From Amaranthus tricolor (lineage: Eukaryota; Streptophyta; Magnoliopsida; Caryophyllales; Amaranthaceae), in assembly GCF_026212465.1 (NCBI RefSeq), contig NC_080048.1, positions 31,519,517-31,583,516 of the forward strand: a DNA stretch of 64,000 nt, read 5' to 3'. Every line of letters starts with the position of its first letter. The first letter of the stretch is position 1. Positions 13,401 to 25,837 of this stretch are shown here, piece after piece. Under the pieces are notes generated by a model that saw only the letters and a list, made by a program, of their open reading frames with translations, was not told the origin of the DNA and ran no database searches. The position numbers and the translations under genes are program-made.

Positions 13401-14676
13401 TTATAAAAATTTTAAAATTTTTAAGTCTAAGGGCGGTTTTGTTATTTTATTAAATTAATTTAAAATATAAGTAGCAATAAAATGAAAAGGGTGACGAAAA
13501 ATAAAAATTGAAATTTAAAATTACGGCGATTAAGAAACGAAATGATTTGATACTAGTCCCAATACCTGAAACAACATACATCATTATAACAAACAAAAAT
13601 AATTGCAACTATGTTGCTATTTGGAGGTCTACTTTTTTAAAGAATAGCAAAATTACAAATTCTTTTAATAATCAAAAGGAAACCAAAATTAAACTTGACT
13701 TGCAATGATTTAATAAAAAAAATAGCAAAAAGAAAAATCTAGTCGTGTTTTGTTCCCTTACAAATAACTCAATTGATAGTTGCACCAATTCAAGATATTC
13801 ATTCAAATAGTATTAAGGACTCAAGAGGAAGTAGTATTGGATACAATGCTTCAATGAAATTATAATTATCATATTGCCAAACATAGCCAGTAGGTTAGTT
13901 TGTAACTACTAAAGATTGGCAATGAAATTCACAATTCAACATCCAAGCTAGGCCGATGGAATTCCCAATTCAAGGATGGGCTTTTACGCTCTGGAATTCC
14001 CAATTAAAATCATGTCGTATCAAATCCTGAAATACAAACAGGAATACGGGATTAAGGTAATACAACCTAACTATGCATCAATATCAAAATTTGATGCCAA
14101 ATTATTGAAATTTTATGTAAATTTAGTAACTTTTTCAATCAAGTTAGACAATAAAATCAACAACCCAACTCAATATTCACCGCAAATTCCTTCAGATTCA
14201 GTCATTAATCAATGCTAAAAGTTAAAAATCAAAGATGAAAATATAAACTCAAGAAATCATCCATGTAAAACCTTCATAAGTAAATTCCACAAAAGCAAAG
14301 TGAAGGGTTAATTTAGATAACCAAACATGATAATCAACAAACTAAACTCAAAAATAAAAATACCCAGATTTAGATCTAAACAATCAAACACAAAATCAAA
14401 ACAAGAGCTAATGAAGCTCATTTACCGGTCAACAATTGATGAAAAGTTTTGTAAGTTGCTCTTTAGTAACTTGTAACAAACATGAAATGTATGATCCCTC
14501 AAATGCTCTTCAGTTGACTAATTTCAGCAAAAATTGAATATGAAAATTGAAAATACACAATTTTCAATGCCTATTTATAATAATGACAAGAAAAATTGAG
14601 ATTTGCAGAGTTCATGACAACCTCTTGCTTGATCAAATAAAGATTGCGACGAAAATCAACCCTAATTCATCCATAC
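13401..14676. other. unassigned AT-rich sequence
   Basis: No coherent coding region, terminal repeat or RNA gene was recognised. Open frames at 13,508-13,708 and 13,976-14,218 are rich in Asn, Lys and Ile and look like chance frames in AT-rich DNA. Confidence 0.5.
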
Positions 14677-15437
14677 TGTTGTGATTGGTGTGACTTGAGT
14701 GCACATTTGATGAGGTGTATTCATGTGTGACCTTTGGGATGGAATCCCATGAATGTGTTAATGTGGGTGTATTAAGTTAAGTTTTGATGATTGATTTATG
14801 ATGGTGTTAAGTATGGATTAATAAGGTAATGAAGTGTGAGAGTTATGAGACTTAACGAAGAAGTGGAAAGGTTGATTCAAGATGCTCTACTATTCAAGTC
14901 GAGCAAATACTGTCAGAAGCCTCTGAAGAGCCGCTCGACCAGCTCGCTCGACCGAGCGAGCTCCAGGTTGGATCGAGCGAGCAGAAAGAATGCAACCAGA
15001 AGCTTATTGAAGTCCGCTCGACCAAGACGCTCGACCGAGCAAACCCCTGTTTTGGTCGAGCGAAGTCTCTGATACTCTAGAATGTTGTTTTATGACTCTT
15101 CATGTACTTAGGGATGTTTCATTATCATTTAATCATAGCTTTAATGTACTTAATGTAACTCAGTGTGATCTCTCCTATAAATAGAGAGCTCTCAATCACA
15201 TTGTAATCATCCACAAATACACCCCAAGCCAAACACTAGCCTATATCTCTTCTCTATTGTAATTCTCCATATTTGAGAGTTCTTTGAACTCCTTTTGATA
15301 ATATAAGAGATACTACTCACCGGAGGACGTAGCCTTAGTTGGGTGAACCTCGTTAAATCTTTGTGTCGTTTTAATGCTTTATTTTCTCCTACAAACATCG
15401 ATATTATTGATAGCGTAATTTGTTTGTCACAAAACCT
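14677..15437 (+). mobile_element. probable solo LTR with TATA box and GC-rich palindromic island
   Basis: The sequence runs from TGTTGTGATTGG to TCACAAAACCT. The ends are partly complementary (TGTTGTGA / TCACAAaA), and CATAC occurs directly outside both (14,672-14,676 and 15,438-15,442). Inside are a good TATA box, 'tcctataaatagagagctc' (about 15,172), and a U5-like tail ('gtgaacctcgttaaatctttg'). The right edge ends CT rather than CA, so that border may be a few bases off. The GC-rich part (14,925-15,065) repeats 'gctcgaccgagcgagc', a near-perfect palindrome. Confidence 0.6.
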
Positions 15438-15940
15438 CATACACTCGATCTTGGTAATATTGGAATTTGAAACACATTGTTCAAACTCTAATACATTGTC
15501 GTTTTCACATACAACCCACTTTAATCACCAAGTAAGCAAAACGTTAAGCATAAAAATCATGTAATACTCACAAAAAATCCTTTAGTTAAAGTAGTTACCA
15601 GGCTTGATGTTGGAAAGAGTAATGCCTCATGGGAGGCGGCTAGGGCACATTAGTGTCTTCTCTTCTTCCACTTGGGTACCTAAATACCCTAAATTAAACA
15701 ATTAAAGGGCAAAAAAATGAGTTTGAAGAAGCTTGAAAATCTGAGTAGCAATTCAAAGCTAACTAAACATAATCATCATACTTTACCTCTTAACAAAACC
15801 AACTAATTCCACATCAATACTATTATACTATACTTGAAAATCTGCCACTTTTGAGACAATGTATGATAGTGCCATTAAAAACGTAGTGGCCAACATAGCT
15901 TCATCGCAAAAACATTAAAAAGAGCAATATTGTTTCTTTG

Positions 15941-16252
15941 TTAGAAGTAATGAAAGTCATTAGTGCATAAGTTATGAATTGTTATCATAGGCAAAGGCAA
16001 CATCAATTCGTAATTTTCAATTGAACTCAAATCCACCTTATTCCTGCTCAAAATTCCAAACAATGTAGCTGTTACTGGCCAGGCTATTAGATGCAGAACC
16101 ATCACCTTAGGTCCTGGTGTTGTCCCGAACCTCTTATCTACTTCATTGTTGTTTGGAACCCGCAACTCTGATGTTGCTGTTGCGAACCCATAGTATAAGC
16201 ACCAATAGGCAACCCACGAGGCCACGATCCTCGTATCACATTTTTTGCGCAT
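15941..16252 (-). CDS. hypothetical 103-residue protein, doubtful
   Basis: A minus-strand open frame starts MRKKCDTRIVASW and has a hydrophobic stretch in the middle (VMVLHLIAWPVTATLFGIL) that could cross a membrane once. I do not recognise a family. No clear splice partners, TATA box or duplicated copy are visible. Base composition here is less AT-skewed than in its neighbours, which is the main reason to list it. It could equally be a chance frame or an exon of a decayed gene. Confidence 0.2.
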   Translation of the reverse strand: MRKKCDTRIVASWVAYWCLYYGFATATSELRVPNNNEVDKRFGTTPGPKVMVLHLIAWPVTATLFGILSRNKVDLSSIENYELMLPLPMITIHNLCTNDFHYF

Positions 16253-16785
16253 AACATTCTTTAATATAAATTTAAAGGATTGTTTCTCGTTAATTGTAGT
16301 ATACCTAAGAGAAATTTCGAATAAATTTAAAATGCTTGAAGGAAAATTGGGGAAATGAAGATAAACATAGGAACTCTAATATTAAGGAAAAGTAGGAAAA
16401 TTAAGGCTAACAGTAACACAGAAACCCCAAGAAACTCTAATATTTAAAAAAAAAAAAAAAGGAGAATTAAGGCTAACACAGAACCCTAACTATTCAACAT
16501 TTCATCTTCTACTTCAATTGAAGCTCCAAGGGTTTGTCTCAGGTTTTTTCCATATCACCATTTTTCCAAAGTTTCTAAAATTGATACTAATCAAAGACCC
16601 AAATCTTACATTTCAGTCAATGGCAAAAATTATACAAGCCAAAATGAGGTTGTTCACCATCAATCCATTCCCAATTTTAAATTAATACCTCACACTCAAT
16701 TTCAAAATCAACAAACAATTGAAAAACAAAAAATTACCTCACTTTCAATGGCAAAAACCAAATTCAACCCAAAAAGTAATGAAAT

Positions 16786-16863
16786 CAGGAGGAGGACGCC
16801 GGTACACTCCATTGTCAAAAGCTTCAAGAGGAGGACACCAGTATACTCCATTGTCGAAAACCT
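16786..16863. repeat. two-copy tandem repeat of about 38-40 bp
   Basis: The text 'gaggaggacgccggtacac' is followed by 'tccattgtcaaaagcttcaa', and the pair repeats immediately as 'gaggaggacaccagtatac' plus 'tccattgtcgaaaac'. Function unknown. Confidence 0.7.
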
Positions 16864-17289
16864 TTTGTCTTTAATCAGTAAAAATATCAGGAGACGGATG
16901 TAGCGAGAAAATCAGGTGCAGATGATGGTAAAGGAAAATGGAGAGAAAGGATTGAGAAGATCAGTAAAAGGATGAGGATTTGGCATGTTAGATGGAAACA
17001 AGATTAGCAAAAGGAAAAACAGTGTTGAGGGCAGGATAGGGATTTCAAAGGGACCGTTGATTAGTGTTGAATTTGCTTGTTTTTGGCTTTTAAACAATGA
17101 GAAATAGTATTGGCGAGTTTAAAAGTTTTTAAGAATAGGATTCACGTGCTTCTTTTTATGCTACAAGTTATTATCCCTCTAAGAAAGCTTTGATTGCCTG
17201 GCACAAGTGTTTACTGGTGTTGTGCGACAGCGAAAGTAATTGTTAAACATGTAACTTTATTTATCTAATGCACAATTTAATAAAGATAT

Positions 17290-18115
17290 AACTTTGTAAA
17301 AGAAAAACAAATTACATATGACATTTAAGAGCCATGCTTATGTACACCATCGAGATCTCCGAAAAATCGATCTTTAAACCCGAACAAAGTAACATGAAGA
17401 TTTTGTTTGAACTTGATATTAATTCTAGGCGAGATGCTCTTTCCTAAAACATCATTTCCTCCCATTACGATGCTTGGAAATAAACCAGAAATATGTTTTG
17501 AGATACAGAGAATCACACTAAACTCCTAGCACACGGAATCTAAAACGATGTGAGGAAAAAAAACTTAGAAGGATGAAAAATACGAAAATTATAAACGAGG
17601 ATTGCAAGTTCTCGATGTAAATTGCTCGAGAAGAAAAGAAAACAGAAATTGCATCATATATAAAAACCACACAAGCATTCTATATTTATAGAATAGCTCA
17701 CACCACTTCACGAAACAACATGTTACTTTACGAAACACGAGATTGGTTCACGAACTAATGTCGCCTTTGAACCAAACCATCCCAATACATATGGTTAATA
17801 TAACCATAATTAACCGTTGGAAGTTATATTATAACCAACCCAAACGAGAAACTAACTTTCGCAAAGGAAACAGCAAAAACCAGAAAACTTCGCACAGATA
17901 GCTCGCGAGCCGCGAGCTGGGTCACGGGCCGCGACCTGTGTGTTCTCCAAAACAGAAACTTTTCCTCCTTCCTCGCGAGCCGCGAGTTGTTTCACGATCC
18001 GTGACCACTATATTTTGCTCAAAACACACACTTTGCAACCTTGGGATTTAATCAAATTAATTTATTTTAATTAATTTATTTAATTTAACTTTCGATGACC
18101 ATTATACGCTCTAAA
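17290..18115 (-). repeat. LTR-like sequence (minus strand) with CGCGAGCCGCGAG island
   Basis: Read on the minus strand there is an LTR-like order: a U3-like part with a GC-rich island (17,895-18,005, words 'cgcgagccgcgag' and 'cacgggccgcgacc'), a TATA-like 'ttctataaatatagaatgc' (about 17,675-17,693), then U5-like sequence. Precise ends and target duplications were not found, and no internal domains are present. Confidence 0.4.
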
Positions 18116-18754
18116 TGACAATAGTAATAATCAACACAATAAAATTACAAAAGAAATTCAAAGCAAACAATAAAGAAAATCACATCAAGAAATTTACGTG
18201 ATTCACTATTAATGAAATAGCTACATCCACGAGGCACCGAGAATCAAACTTTCACTATAAACTGGAAGATTACAAGATGAATATTAGAAACCCTAAAAAC
18301 GGCTCACTTTTGCTTTTTCTGTCTATTCAGTTTTCACTTAGTAACCCTAATTCTAAGAAACAAGACTTTAATATAGTGTACCTCATAAACTAAGAAAATT
18401 AGGGCAAAAATGAACTAAAACCCATCAACGAACCCACAAAACACTCGTGGCCTATTGCATACTCCTGTCACGGAGTCGACTTCTGAACCTGACTCCTAGA
18501 ACGTCAACTCAAGTTCATCTTATGGAAAACCAAACGCGAAGTACAGCCTTTACCACCAGCTCGGCGTTGCCTCCATCTCCATCGTGCCGACTCGACGATA
18601 GGTTCTAAAAAGCCCCCATTTGTCAGCATAGCAAGATGGCTCGTTTGTCACAAAACCCTTGCCAAGCTAACTCCGCTTTGGCTCTTGGAACACGCCCCTT
18701 GATTCATCTTCTTTCATGTTCAAGACTCATTGTTCGAGTTACTAAACATCAACA
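18116..18754 (-). repeat. second LTR-like piece, copia-like U5 signature (minus strand)
   Basis: On the minus strand it begins TGTTGATGTTTAG near 18,754 and contains the phrase 'gtggatgtagctatttcat' followed by 'gtgaatcacgtaaatttc'. This is a layout often seen in the R/U5 part of plant copia LTRs. It would end near 18,116 as ...ATTGTCA. No target duplication matches, so the borders are tentative. Confidence 0.4.
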
Positions 18755-19009
18755 ATTGGAATAAGGTAACTCTTCTCGAGTTCCTTTGGGCCTTTTCTGC
18801 TAAATATAATAGATTGTGGATGAATTAAATGGGTCCTCATTTACAATTTAAAGGTGCTTGAATGCAGTTCACTATTCTATCCCCATCACCCTTCAAGTTA
18901 AATCTCCTATGAGATGACCACATACTTGCGCTCAGATCCAGCCAAAAACCCAATAAATTTTTCATTTTTCTAAAATAAGGTTTTTTTATATTAAAAAATG
19001 GAGTTGTCA

Positions 19010-19460
19010 TTTTAAGGTTTGAAATTGGCAATTTAGACCTTAGAATATGCACTTTAAATCTTTAAATTGACAGATTTAAACTATTAGTGTGAACATTTTA
19101 ACCATTGGTGAAGAAAAATTAAGACTTAAAGTAAGGGCTTTAAACCTTAAAATAGATACTTTAAGCCTTATAATTGATATTTTAATGATTAGAGTAGGTA
19201 CGTAAAAGATGTAATTACATCTTTAGATAAGAAAGATTAAGTCTTGAATGGGGGTTTTTAAGAGTTTGAATTGACATTTTAAGTCTTTGAATGAGTGTTT
19301 TAAGAGTTAGAGTAAGAGTTAAAAATTAAAATTAAGCCTTTGCAGAAGATATGTATATTAAGACTTGGAGTAAAGGTTTTAAGTGTTGAAGTTGGCATTT
19401 TAATTTTTGAAGTGAGCGTTTTAAGCCTTAGATTAAGAGTGTATTTATGATGATTTGAAC
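19010..19460. repeat. degenerate short-period tandem repeat
   Basis: Variants of 'actttaagcctt', 'ttttaagagttagagtaag' and 'gacattttaagtctttgaa' recur about every 18-40 bp throughout. The array is old and heavily mutated. No coding potential was seen. Confidence 0.55.
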
Positions 19461-19609
19461 AATTTTCGGTGCCATTTTAACATTAGTGTAAATTATGTTT
19501 ATTTGTTTATTATTTGCATTTGAATTATAATATTTATTTACTATTTAATGTTAAAATAATTTTTAATAAAAGAATATTTTTTATTTGTATAAAAAATTAA
19601 AATAAAATG

Positions 19610-21165
19610 GAAATCAGTTGTCTTCCGACTAAAATGGGTAGGCGGAGGGTCGATATCTACAATCTGATCTCTCCCACCTTCCGATATTGTTTTACTGTCG
19701 AAAAATATCTATTTTTAAGTGAATTTGAATAAAATAGTTAGAAATTATTTGTTTAATTTTTCTAGAGGTGATCAAACACCGGGCCGGGCCGAGAGGCAAA
19801 AATCTGTCCATTGATGCGGGCCGGGCCGGGCCAGGCCAAAGTGCGGACCAAAAAGTTCTTGCCTAAACCCGTACTGTGCGGGCTTGCGGGCTTTTGCTGG
19901 CCTATGTTATATATTATTTATATATCTTATGTAAAATTTAAATAACTTTATAATTTTTAAATTTTTATGTAAAATTTATTTATCCAATCTAAAAGGTAAT
20001 ATTATGAAGTATTGAAAATCTAAAGAGATTGAAGCAGCCAATATAAATGACAAACTCATGGTCCCTGCCTCCCTCCTGCTGCTTGCAGTGTTGTACCAAA
20101 CAATTTCTTCTATTTTTTATTTTAAATTAATTTTAAGATAACCATGATTATTTCACTATAACTTAAAGCACTCATCAATAATGCTTTAAATTAAAAACTC
20201 TCATTTTTTTATTTAATAATTTCTAATCAATCACCGTGATTTGTAAATAACCAAAAAAATAAAAATATAAAACTAAAATAAATAAAACCAAAAAAGACAA
20301 AGAAATTTACAAAACTACAAATACAATTGTTGCATATTATACATAATTTAAAACACAAATTAAAAATAATTGAAATAATCAAATACAATTGTTACATATT
20401 ATACATAATATAAAACAAATTTAAAATGCAAATCATGAACACACACTTTTTCGGGCCGGGCCGGGCCAAACACCAAATCCCAAACTCGTCCCAAAAAAAT
20501 CGGGCCACTTATTTTCTACCCAAACCCGCACATCGGGCCATATTTTGGTACCCAAACCCTCACTTTTTTCGGGTCGGGTCGGGCCGGGCCGGCCATGATC
20601 ACCTCTAAATTTTTCCAACAGTTTTTCTACAAAAACTTTGTCTGAAATTTTTGACATATATTTTAGTAGGAAATGAATTAGAATTCTGACTAATTTCCTA
20701 CCACTATTATAGTTAGAAATCCAGTTGAAAGTCCAACTAAAACCCAACTTTTCAGAATTCTGACTAAAAATTCGACTAATTTTTTACCGACTACATTTAT
20801 TTCGACTAATAAGAATAGTTGAAAATCAGTCGGTATAGAACTAGCCTCCTTTGTCCGTCGAGACCGACAAGGGGTAGTACATGAATATTACATGTTATCC
20901 ATCGACTACACATTTCAGCTTGATCTTAGGCTCTTACCAATGTTTACGTTACTCAAGTCAACGTTCTCACTTCTGCTTGGTCTGTCATGGCTTGCTCTGG
21001 TGCTTCCCCCTAATATAGCAATACTGACTGAATTCACATACCTAAATGCTATCCTAAGGTATTTTTTGCTCGGGGAATTTAGGTTCCTTAGTTCTCATTG
21101 CTCATTCTTGCAAATTCTCATTTCCTTTCAATCTCAATAAATCTCGTACCACTATCAAGGTTTCT
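19610..21165 (+). mobile_element. remnant of a CACTA 5' end
   Basis: GTCGG/CCGAC-type words occur at about 19,628-19,700 and 20,640-20,860 ('ccgactacattta', 'cagtcggtatag'). At 21,150 the phrase 'accactatcaagg' matches the leader/donor phrase of the CACTA element at 1,485 and 2,426. No transposase coding text follows. The hAT-like element at 19,763-20,607 inserted into it. Confidence 0.55.
19763..20607. mobile_element. non-autonomous hAT-like element, 845 bp, perfect TIR and TSD
   Basis: The 12-bp terminal inverted repeats are perfect: TAGAGGTGATCA (19,763) and TGATCACCTCTA (ending 20,607). The 8-bp target duplication AATTTTTC flanks it at 19,755-19,762 and 20,608-20,615. The 8-bp duplication and TAGAGGTG-type ends are typical of hAT transposons. 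Both subterminal regions are rich in GGGCCGGGCCG words. No transposase is present. An open frame at 20,433-20,747 (-) crosses the right end and is not a gene. Confidence 0.92.
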
Positions 21166-21690
21166 ATAGACAAAAAACCCTTTAAGTACCCAACAACAAT
21201 ATTCAAACATTCTACGTAAATCGGAGAAAGCATGAAGTTATGAAACCTAATCCCTAATTTCATAAGGATAATTGAATAAGAGATAGATAGAAAGAGGAAG
21301 AAGTGAATTATGAGCTTGTTAAGTTTCATTAACTGAACTTCATCCCCACTGATTTTGTATTTGTTAATCCCAATTCCATTTTTCTTATATAAATCCAGGA
21401 GCATATCTAAATGGGCTCAAACTGACATATAAAATTAAAAAAAAAGGAAATTTTATATAATAATATTTAGTCTTCACTTTTAATTTTTCCACTTAACAGA
21501 CAAAAAGTTAAAATTTTTATTAATTTTACGGTGTTATTATTAAGACGACTTTTCCCATTTATATAATAATCATCTTCATGCAATGAATACTTAATCTAAC
21601 AAACAACTTAATTTTTTGTCCAACTATATAGACAAGTTGTAAACTAGGTTACCAAGAACAATTTGTCAGAATCGCCATTACCTAGTATAC
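21166..21690. other. unassigned AT-rich sequence
   Basis: Nothing beyond chance open frames was recognised. It ends where the upstream region of the SecE-like gene begins. Confidence 0.4.
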
Positions 21691-21694
21691 CCTA

Positions 21695-21775
21695 ACCCAC
21701 CCACGACCATATCCCTAAAACCCAGATACCCACCCACGACCATATCCCTAAAACCCAGATACCCACCCACGACCG
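21695..21775. repeat. 33-bp tandem repeat with telomere-box-like core
   Basis: Two complete copies and a partial third of a unit containing 'acccacccacgacc' and 'atccctaaaaccc'. It lies in the upstream or leader region of the SecE-like gene. 'ccctaaaaccc' resembles the plant telo-box, but the match is inexact. Confidence 0.85.
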
Positions 21776-21799
21776 CCAACCGGACGACCCACACCAGTC

Positions 21800-21974
21800 A
21801 CCCCTCGCCGGCATCTCTGTTCAGTCGCCACTCGCTAGAGTTCACTCACTGCCTCACTCGCTGTTCGCATTTCGCCACTGCTGCAGTGCTGCCGAGAAGT
21901 AAAGCCACTAACGGCCACCGCCCACCGTGAACTTTGAACACCACCATACTAAACCACCTTCAATTCAATTTCAG
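21800..21974 (+). other. probable non-coding first exon of the SecE-like gene
   Basis: This is a GC-richer, C-rich stretch typical of a plant 5' leader. It ends 'caatttcag|gtattatttt', a plausible donor. A matching acceptor with a long T-tract lies at 23,421-23,436 ('ttttttaatttcag'). Together they would remove a 1.46-kb leader intron. The transcription start is not determined. Confidence 0.5.
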
Positions 21975-23539
21975 GTATTATTTTAAATTTTGGAATCCCC
22001 AAAAGTTAACTTTTTTTGTTTCAAATTTCAATTCAGTTTCTTCAATTATTAATATATGTTTTTACTTAATATAATAGTATTAATCTTTGGAATTTGAATA
22101 TGTTATCAAGATCAAATTCATCAGTTGGAACAATTCATCCCTAATTTGCGAATGTTTTCTTCTGAACTGTATTCTGGGAATGCTTTCTTCGTTTGATGTT
22201 TAGCAACAAATGCTTTTGGTCCTTGATGAAGCCTTCATTTTGCAAATTGCCAACGATCTGTATCGACCTTACTGAAGCCCTGTTTCATTTAAGGGCAACA
22301 TCCTAATTGTTATTCACATTTGAAAACTATCCTGAGCAGACAATTTTTAGTTATTTTGCACACATTAAGTCCATAGAAACTCAGCAATCACCACTGATAA
22401 TATAATCGCCATTCATGATGGAAATTAAGAGGGGAGAGAGGAATGGTGAGTATGATTTTACAATTGCCACGACAAAAGCGTAGGCCTTTAAGCTAAGAAG
22501 TAAAGACACATCAGTCACCATGGAGTAACAGCATAAAAGCTTGACTTGAGCAGGCATGGCACAAGCTCATACATAACATGAAACTCACAAACCAAGCACA
22601 GAATTAGCAAACAATGATTGAAAAGATCGGCAAGACACACTTATCAAGATTGAGAAAGCACATAATATGGGAGGCTTTTTTCTATTTTAGACGCCTCACT
22701 CCATCAGCAGAATAAGTTATTAGTCTTCTTAAAGAACCGAAGCCCACACTCAAATCACATTGACCAAAGCTTTACACAATTAATAATTTCCGCAAAATTT
22801 ATTCATATGTTGGTGCCTCAGGGTGTTTGAACCCTGGATTTGCCCCTGTATGAACCCTATTACCAATTTCCACAATTCTAGGATATTGTTAAATGAATCA
22901 AATTTTTATTGGTAATTTAGACTAATGAAAACACTAGGAAATAAATTGTCTTAAACTTTCAATTGGAAACAGCTAAAAAATTACTCATGCCTTTTCCACT
23001 TTCCAGGATATCCAGAAACTTCAATTAATTTGGTTTTTTGCTGATATAAATGGCTACTATGTCCGGGCTGCTGTCAAATTGTTCAGGTTTCCCACCTCAA
23101 ATTTGTTATTTTTTGGGAAATTCCATGTAGTAATCCTAAATTTTCGGCTTTTCCATGTGGTAGACAAAAGGAAAGCTTTTTTGTTAACTTTACGCTATTT
23201 TACTCAACATAATGACATTTTTTTTAAAAAGCAAACATTGTGACCACCCTAATTGACCACATATTTCAAAATTCAGTCGAAATAAATACTTAATTTAACC
23301 AAAAATTGAAAATTTTGTCTACCATATAGAAAAGTTGGAAGCTCAAGGTTACCACGCGGATTTTAAAAAAACATTTGTGAAAAAGTCAAAAACTCAGGAT
23401 CACTATGTAGAATTTCCCTTATTTTTTTAATTTCAGAATGCTTGAGTGTTTCATTGAGTTGATGACTTCAATAGATCAAAACAATTTTCTTATATTTTTT
23501 TTTATTTATGTAGTTTTGAGTCATATTAATGGCAAGGCA

Positions 23540-25837
23540 ATGGTTTCTTTTGGATATTCAATGTCTACGGAAGCCAAAAATAGGGACTTGATTACTTGTA
23601 ATTTTGTAACTAAAAAGGTATAATTTTCTCTTATTGTTCTACTTGTTTTTTTAAAGTTTTCTTCTCTAAACCTTAAATTATGTTGTACAAGTAAATTTTC
23701 CATCTGTTATTGTGGTAGATTTCATGGGTAAAAGTTGATTCTTTTGATTTGGAGCGGATTCGGCCTCGATTTTCAATGTCTATAGGAGGAAATTATGGGA
23801 TAAAGATTGATGATGAGTATGATGAGGATCCATTTTGGCTATGTTTGTTAAAAGATACTATCAGGTATTAAGATAAGAAGCATGTGTATATATTTATTGA
23901 GATTGGAGAAGTAGTACTTTATTCGTGTTTTATTAATTGCCCCAATTGAACAAAAAATTCGTGTTTTTTTGGTGACAGTGGATTGGCATGTAATTTTGAT
24001 GTAGTAATTTGTTACTCTATGTTCTTTTCAGGGGTTTGAAGTCATTGCTTGCTTTCCTTGTTGAACAACCTGGGCAATTGAAATACATTGAATGGCCGAG
24101 TTTCCAAGACACGGTATTATTTTTCGCTGTTTTTGGATGGATCATTGTTATGTAGTTACATAATGCAAGTTTCAATCTGCAGTGCAATGATTATAGCCTG
24201 GCTAACTTATAGTAGTATTGTAGTAGTATTTGCTGAAACAAAATCGAATGTTTGTTTGGGTTATTGAGTACTTGGTAGAAGATTTTTGGGTTTTGATTGT
24301 CTAATTGACTCGTCACCCCAACCAGAGGAGCATTGATGGAGTTCTGGAGATCAATAGAATGAGGGATGTTCTTCCTCCCTAATTAAATATCATATAATAC
24401 ACTTGAAGTTCAATTAAAAAGCATGATGTTGGTGCTACGTTTATCAGCTAGAATAATATAGTTTATGCTTAATTTTTCTTCCATGCAAAACATATATCAA
24501 TATATATTTATTTCTTTTTGAGCAATGGGAGCAACATCTATGTTAGTGCGAGTGCTTATATTTCTTAATATTAGTGTATGTAAGCTCAATATTAAAGTTT
24601 ACATATGACACACATAATGCTTTTGAGCAGAACTTCTATTAGTATGTGGAAGTGCATGTGTGACGTGGTCTCTAGACCACTGTTTGTTTCTGCACCTTCA
24701 GCTAATTCGACTAGTTTTTGTTAGTTATGCTGCATTCTTCCTGATTCAGAAGAATGTGTTAGGATTTGTTTGGATGAACATAAGTTTTTGCAAACCTTGT
24801 GTTTGTAACTGTTTCTGTTGTATGCTGTAGAATAGATGAGAACAAAAATTTCCCCCAACCTAGTCAAGTATTTTCATGAATTTTTACCCTTTGGTAAATG
24901 TTTTGGATACCAAGTTAGGGAGGCAGGGCGGGTAAGGGTGTTGGACAGATTTTTCTTTATTTAAATTAGATAGAAGATGAAGGAAAGGTTGGAAGTGTAC
25001 CTCCTGTTTCTAACTATATGCTGATGTGGACCAATTTTAATTCGAAAGGTTTGTGTTTATTTGCTCAACAACAAAATCCAACAACCTCGCAAACTTTGAA
25101 GCACAAGATCTCTGATTTTATTTCCTGCAGAATCTTGTATCTTGGTTATTTTTTCAACCGGTCAATGAAATTTTTTCCCTCGTTTGCCAACTTTATTTCA
25201 CCCACATCCATGATTTACTTCCAAGTACGAGGAAATACATTCCTTCCTTTGTCTTTTTTTCCTTTCAAGTCCCTTTCTGCAAACGAGCAACTGTTTTTGA
25301 TGTACTTTCCCCGGTTGTTCGGTATTCACCAAGCACCTCATTTCATAGTGCCAATACAAAATGCACTTGAATAAAACACATTGGAATGTTTTGAGAATGT
25401 CAATCAAGTACAACTATTTTTTTGATTTGGTTACTGATGCAAGGTGACAGTCTTGGGTATTTCTCTACTTACCTCTTCCCCCTGATTAAAGATGTTCGTT
25501 TGTGGCTCGGGCGAAAGAATAAAGGAGCCTTCAGCAAATGATAGTAGAAATATTCTGTATTCCTGTGACTCAATCTTGATATACCACTAATACATAATGC
25601 ATGATATAAAATGCTATTTGTGATTGGCATACAAGTATGTTCATTTTTTTCTAATCTAACCATTTTTTACAATGTATGGGCGTAATCTAACCAATTTCCA
25701 TGCCATTTGTTTTTCTTTTTCAGTTGCGAACAGCCACTCTCACCCTTATACTAGTTGCAGCTCTTATTGTTGCTTTGTCTTCAATTGATTCTGCTCTTTC
25801 CTATGTATTGGTGTTGATTCTGAGAAAACCTGCATGA
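23540..25837 (+). CDS. SecE-type plastid protein translocase subunit (SECE2-like)
   Basis: Four exons join in phase: 23,540-23,617, 23,719-23,864, 24,032-24,113 and 25,724-25,837, all with GT/AG borders, giving 139 residues. The product has a basic N-terminal part, an acidic stretch (DDEYDEDPFW), then GLKSLLAFLVEQPGQL and KYIEWPSFQDT. One membrane segment follows, ending at a short basic tail (RKPA). The 'IEWPS' hinge before a single C-terminal membrane helix is the hallmark of SecE/Sec61-gamma, which clamps the SecY channel. Resemblance to the second plastid SecE (SCY2 system) is from memory of the family and not proven. Start choice: the ATG at 23,540 precedes the conserved-looking part; an in-frame ATG at 23,438 would add 34 residues. 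Confidence 0.8.

Noticed and set aside
25018..25374. 118-codon frame between SecE-like exons 3 and 4
   Set aside because: Sits inside the last intron, has no known motif and does not join in phase with flanking exons.
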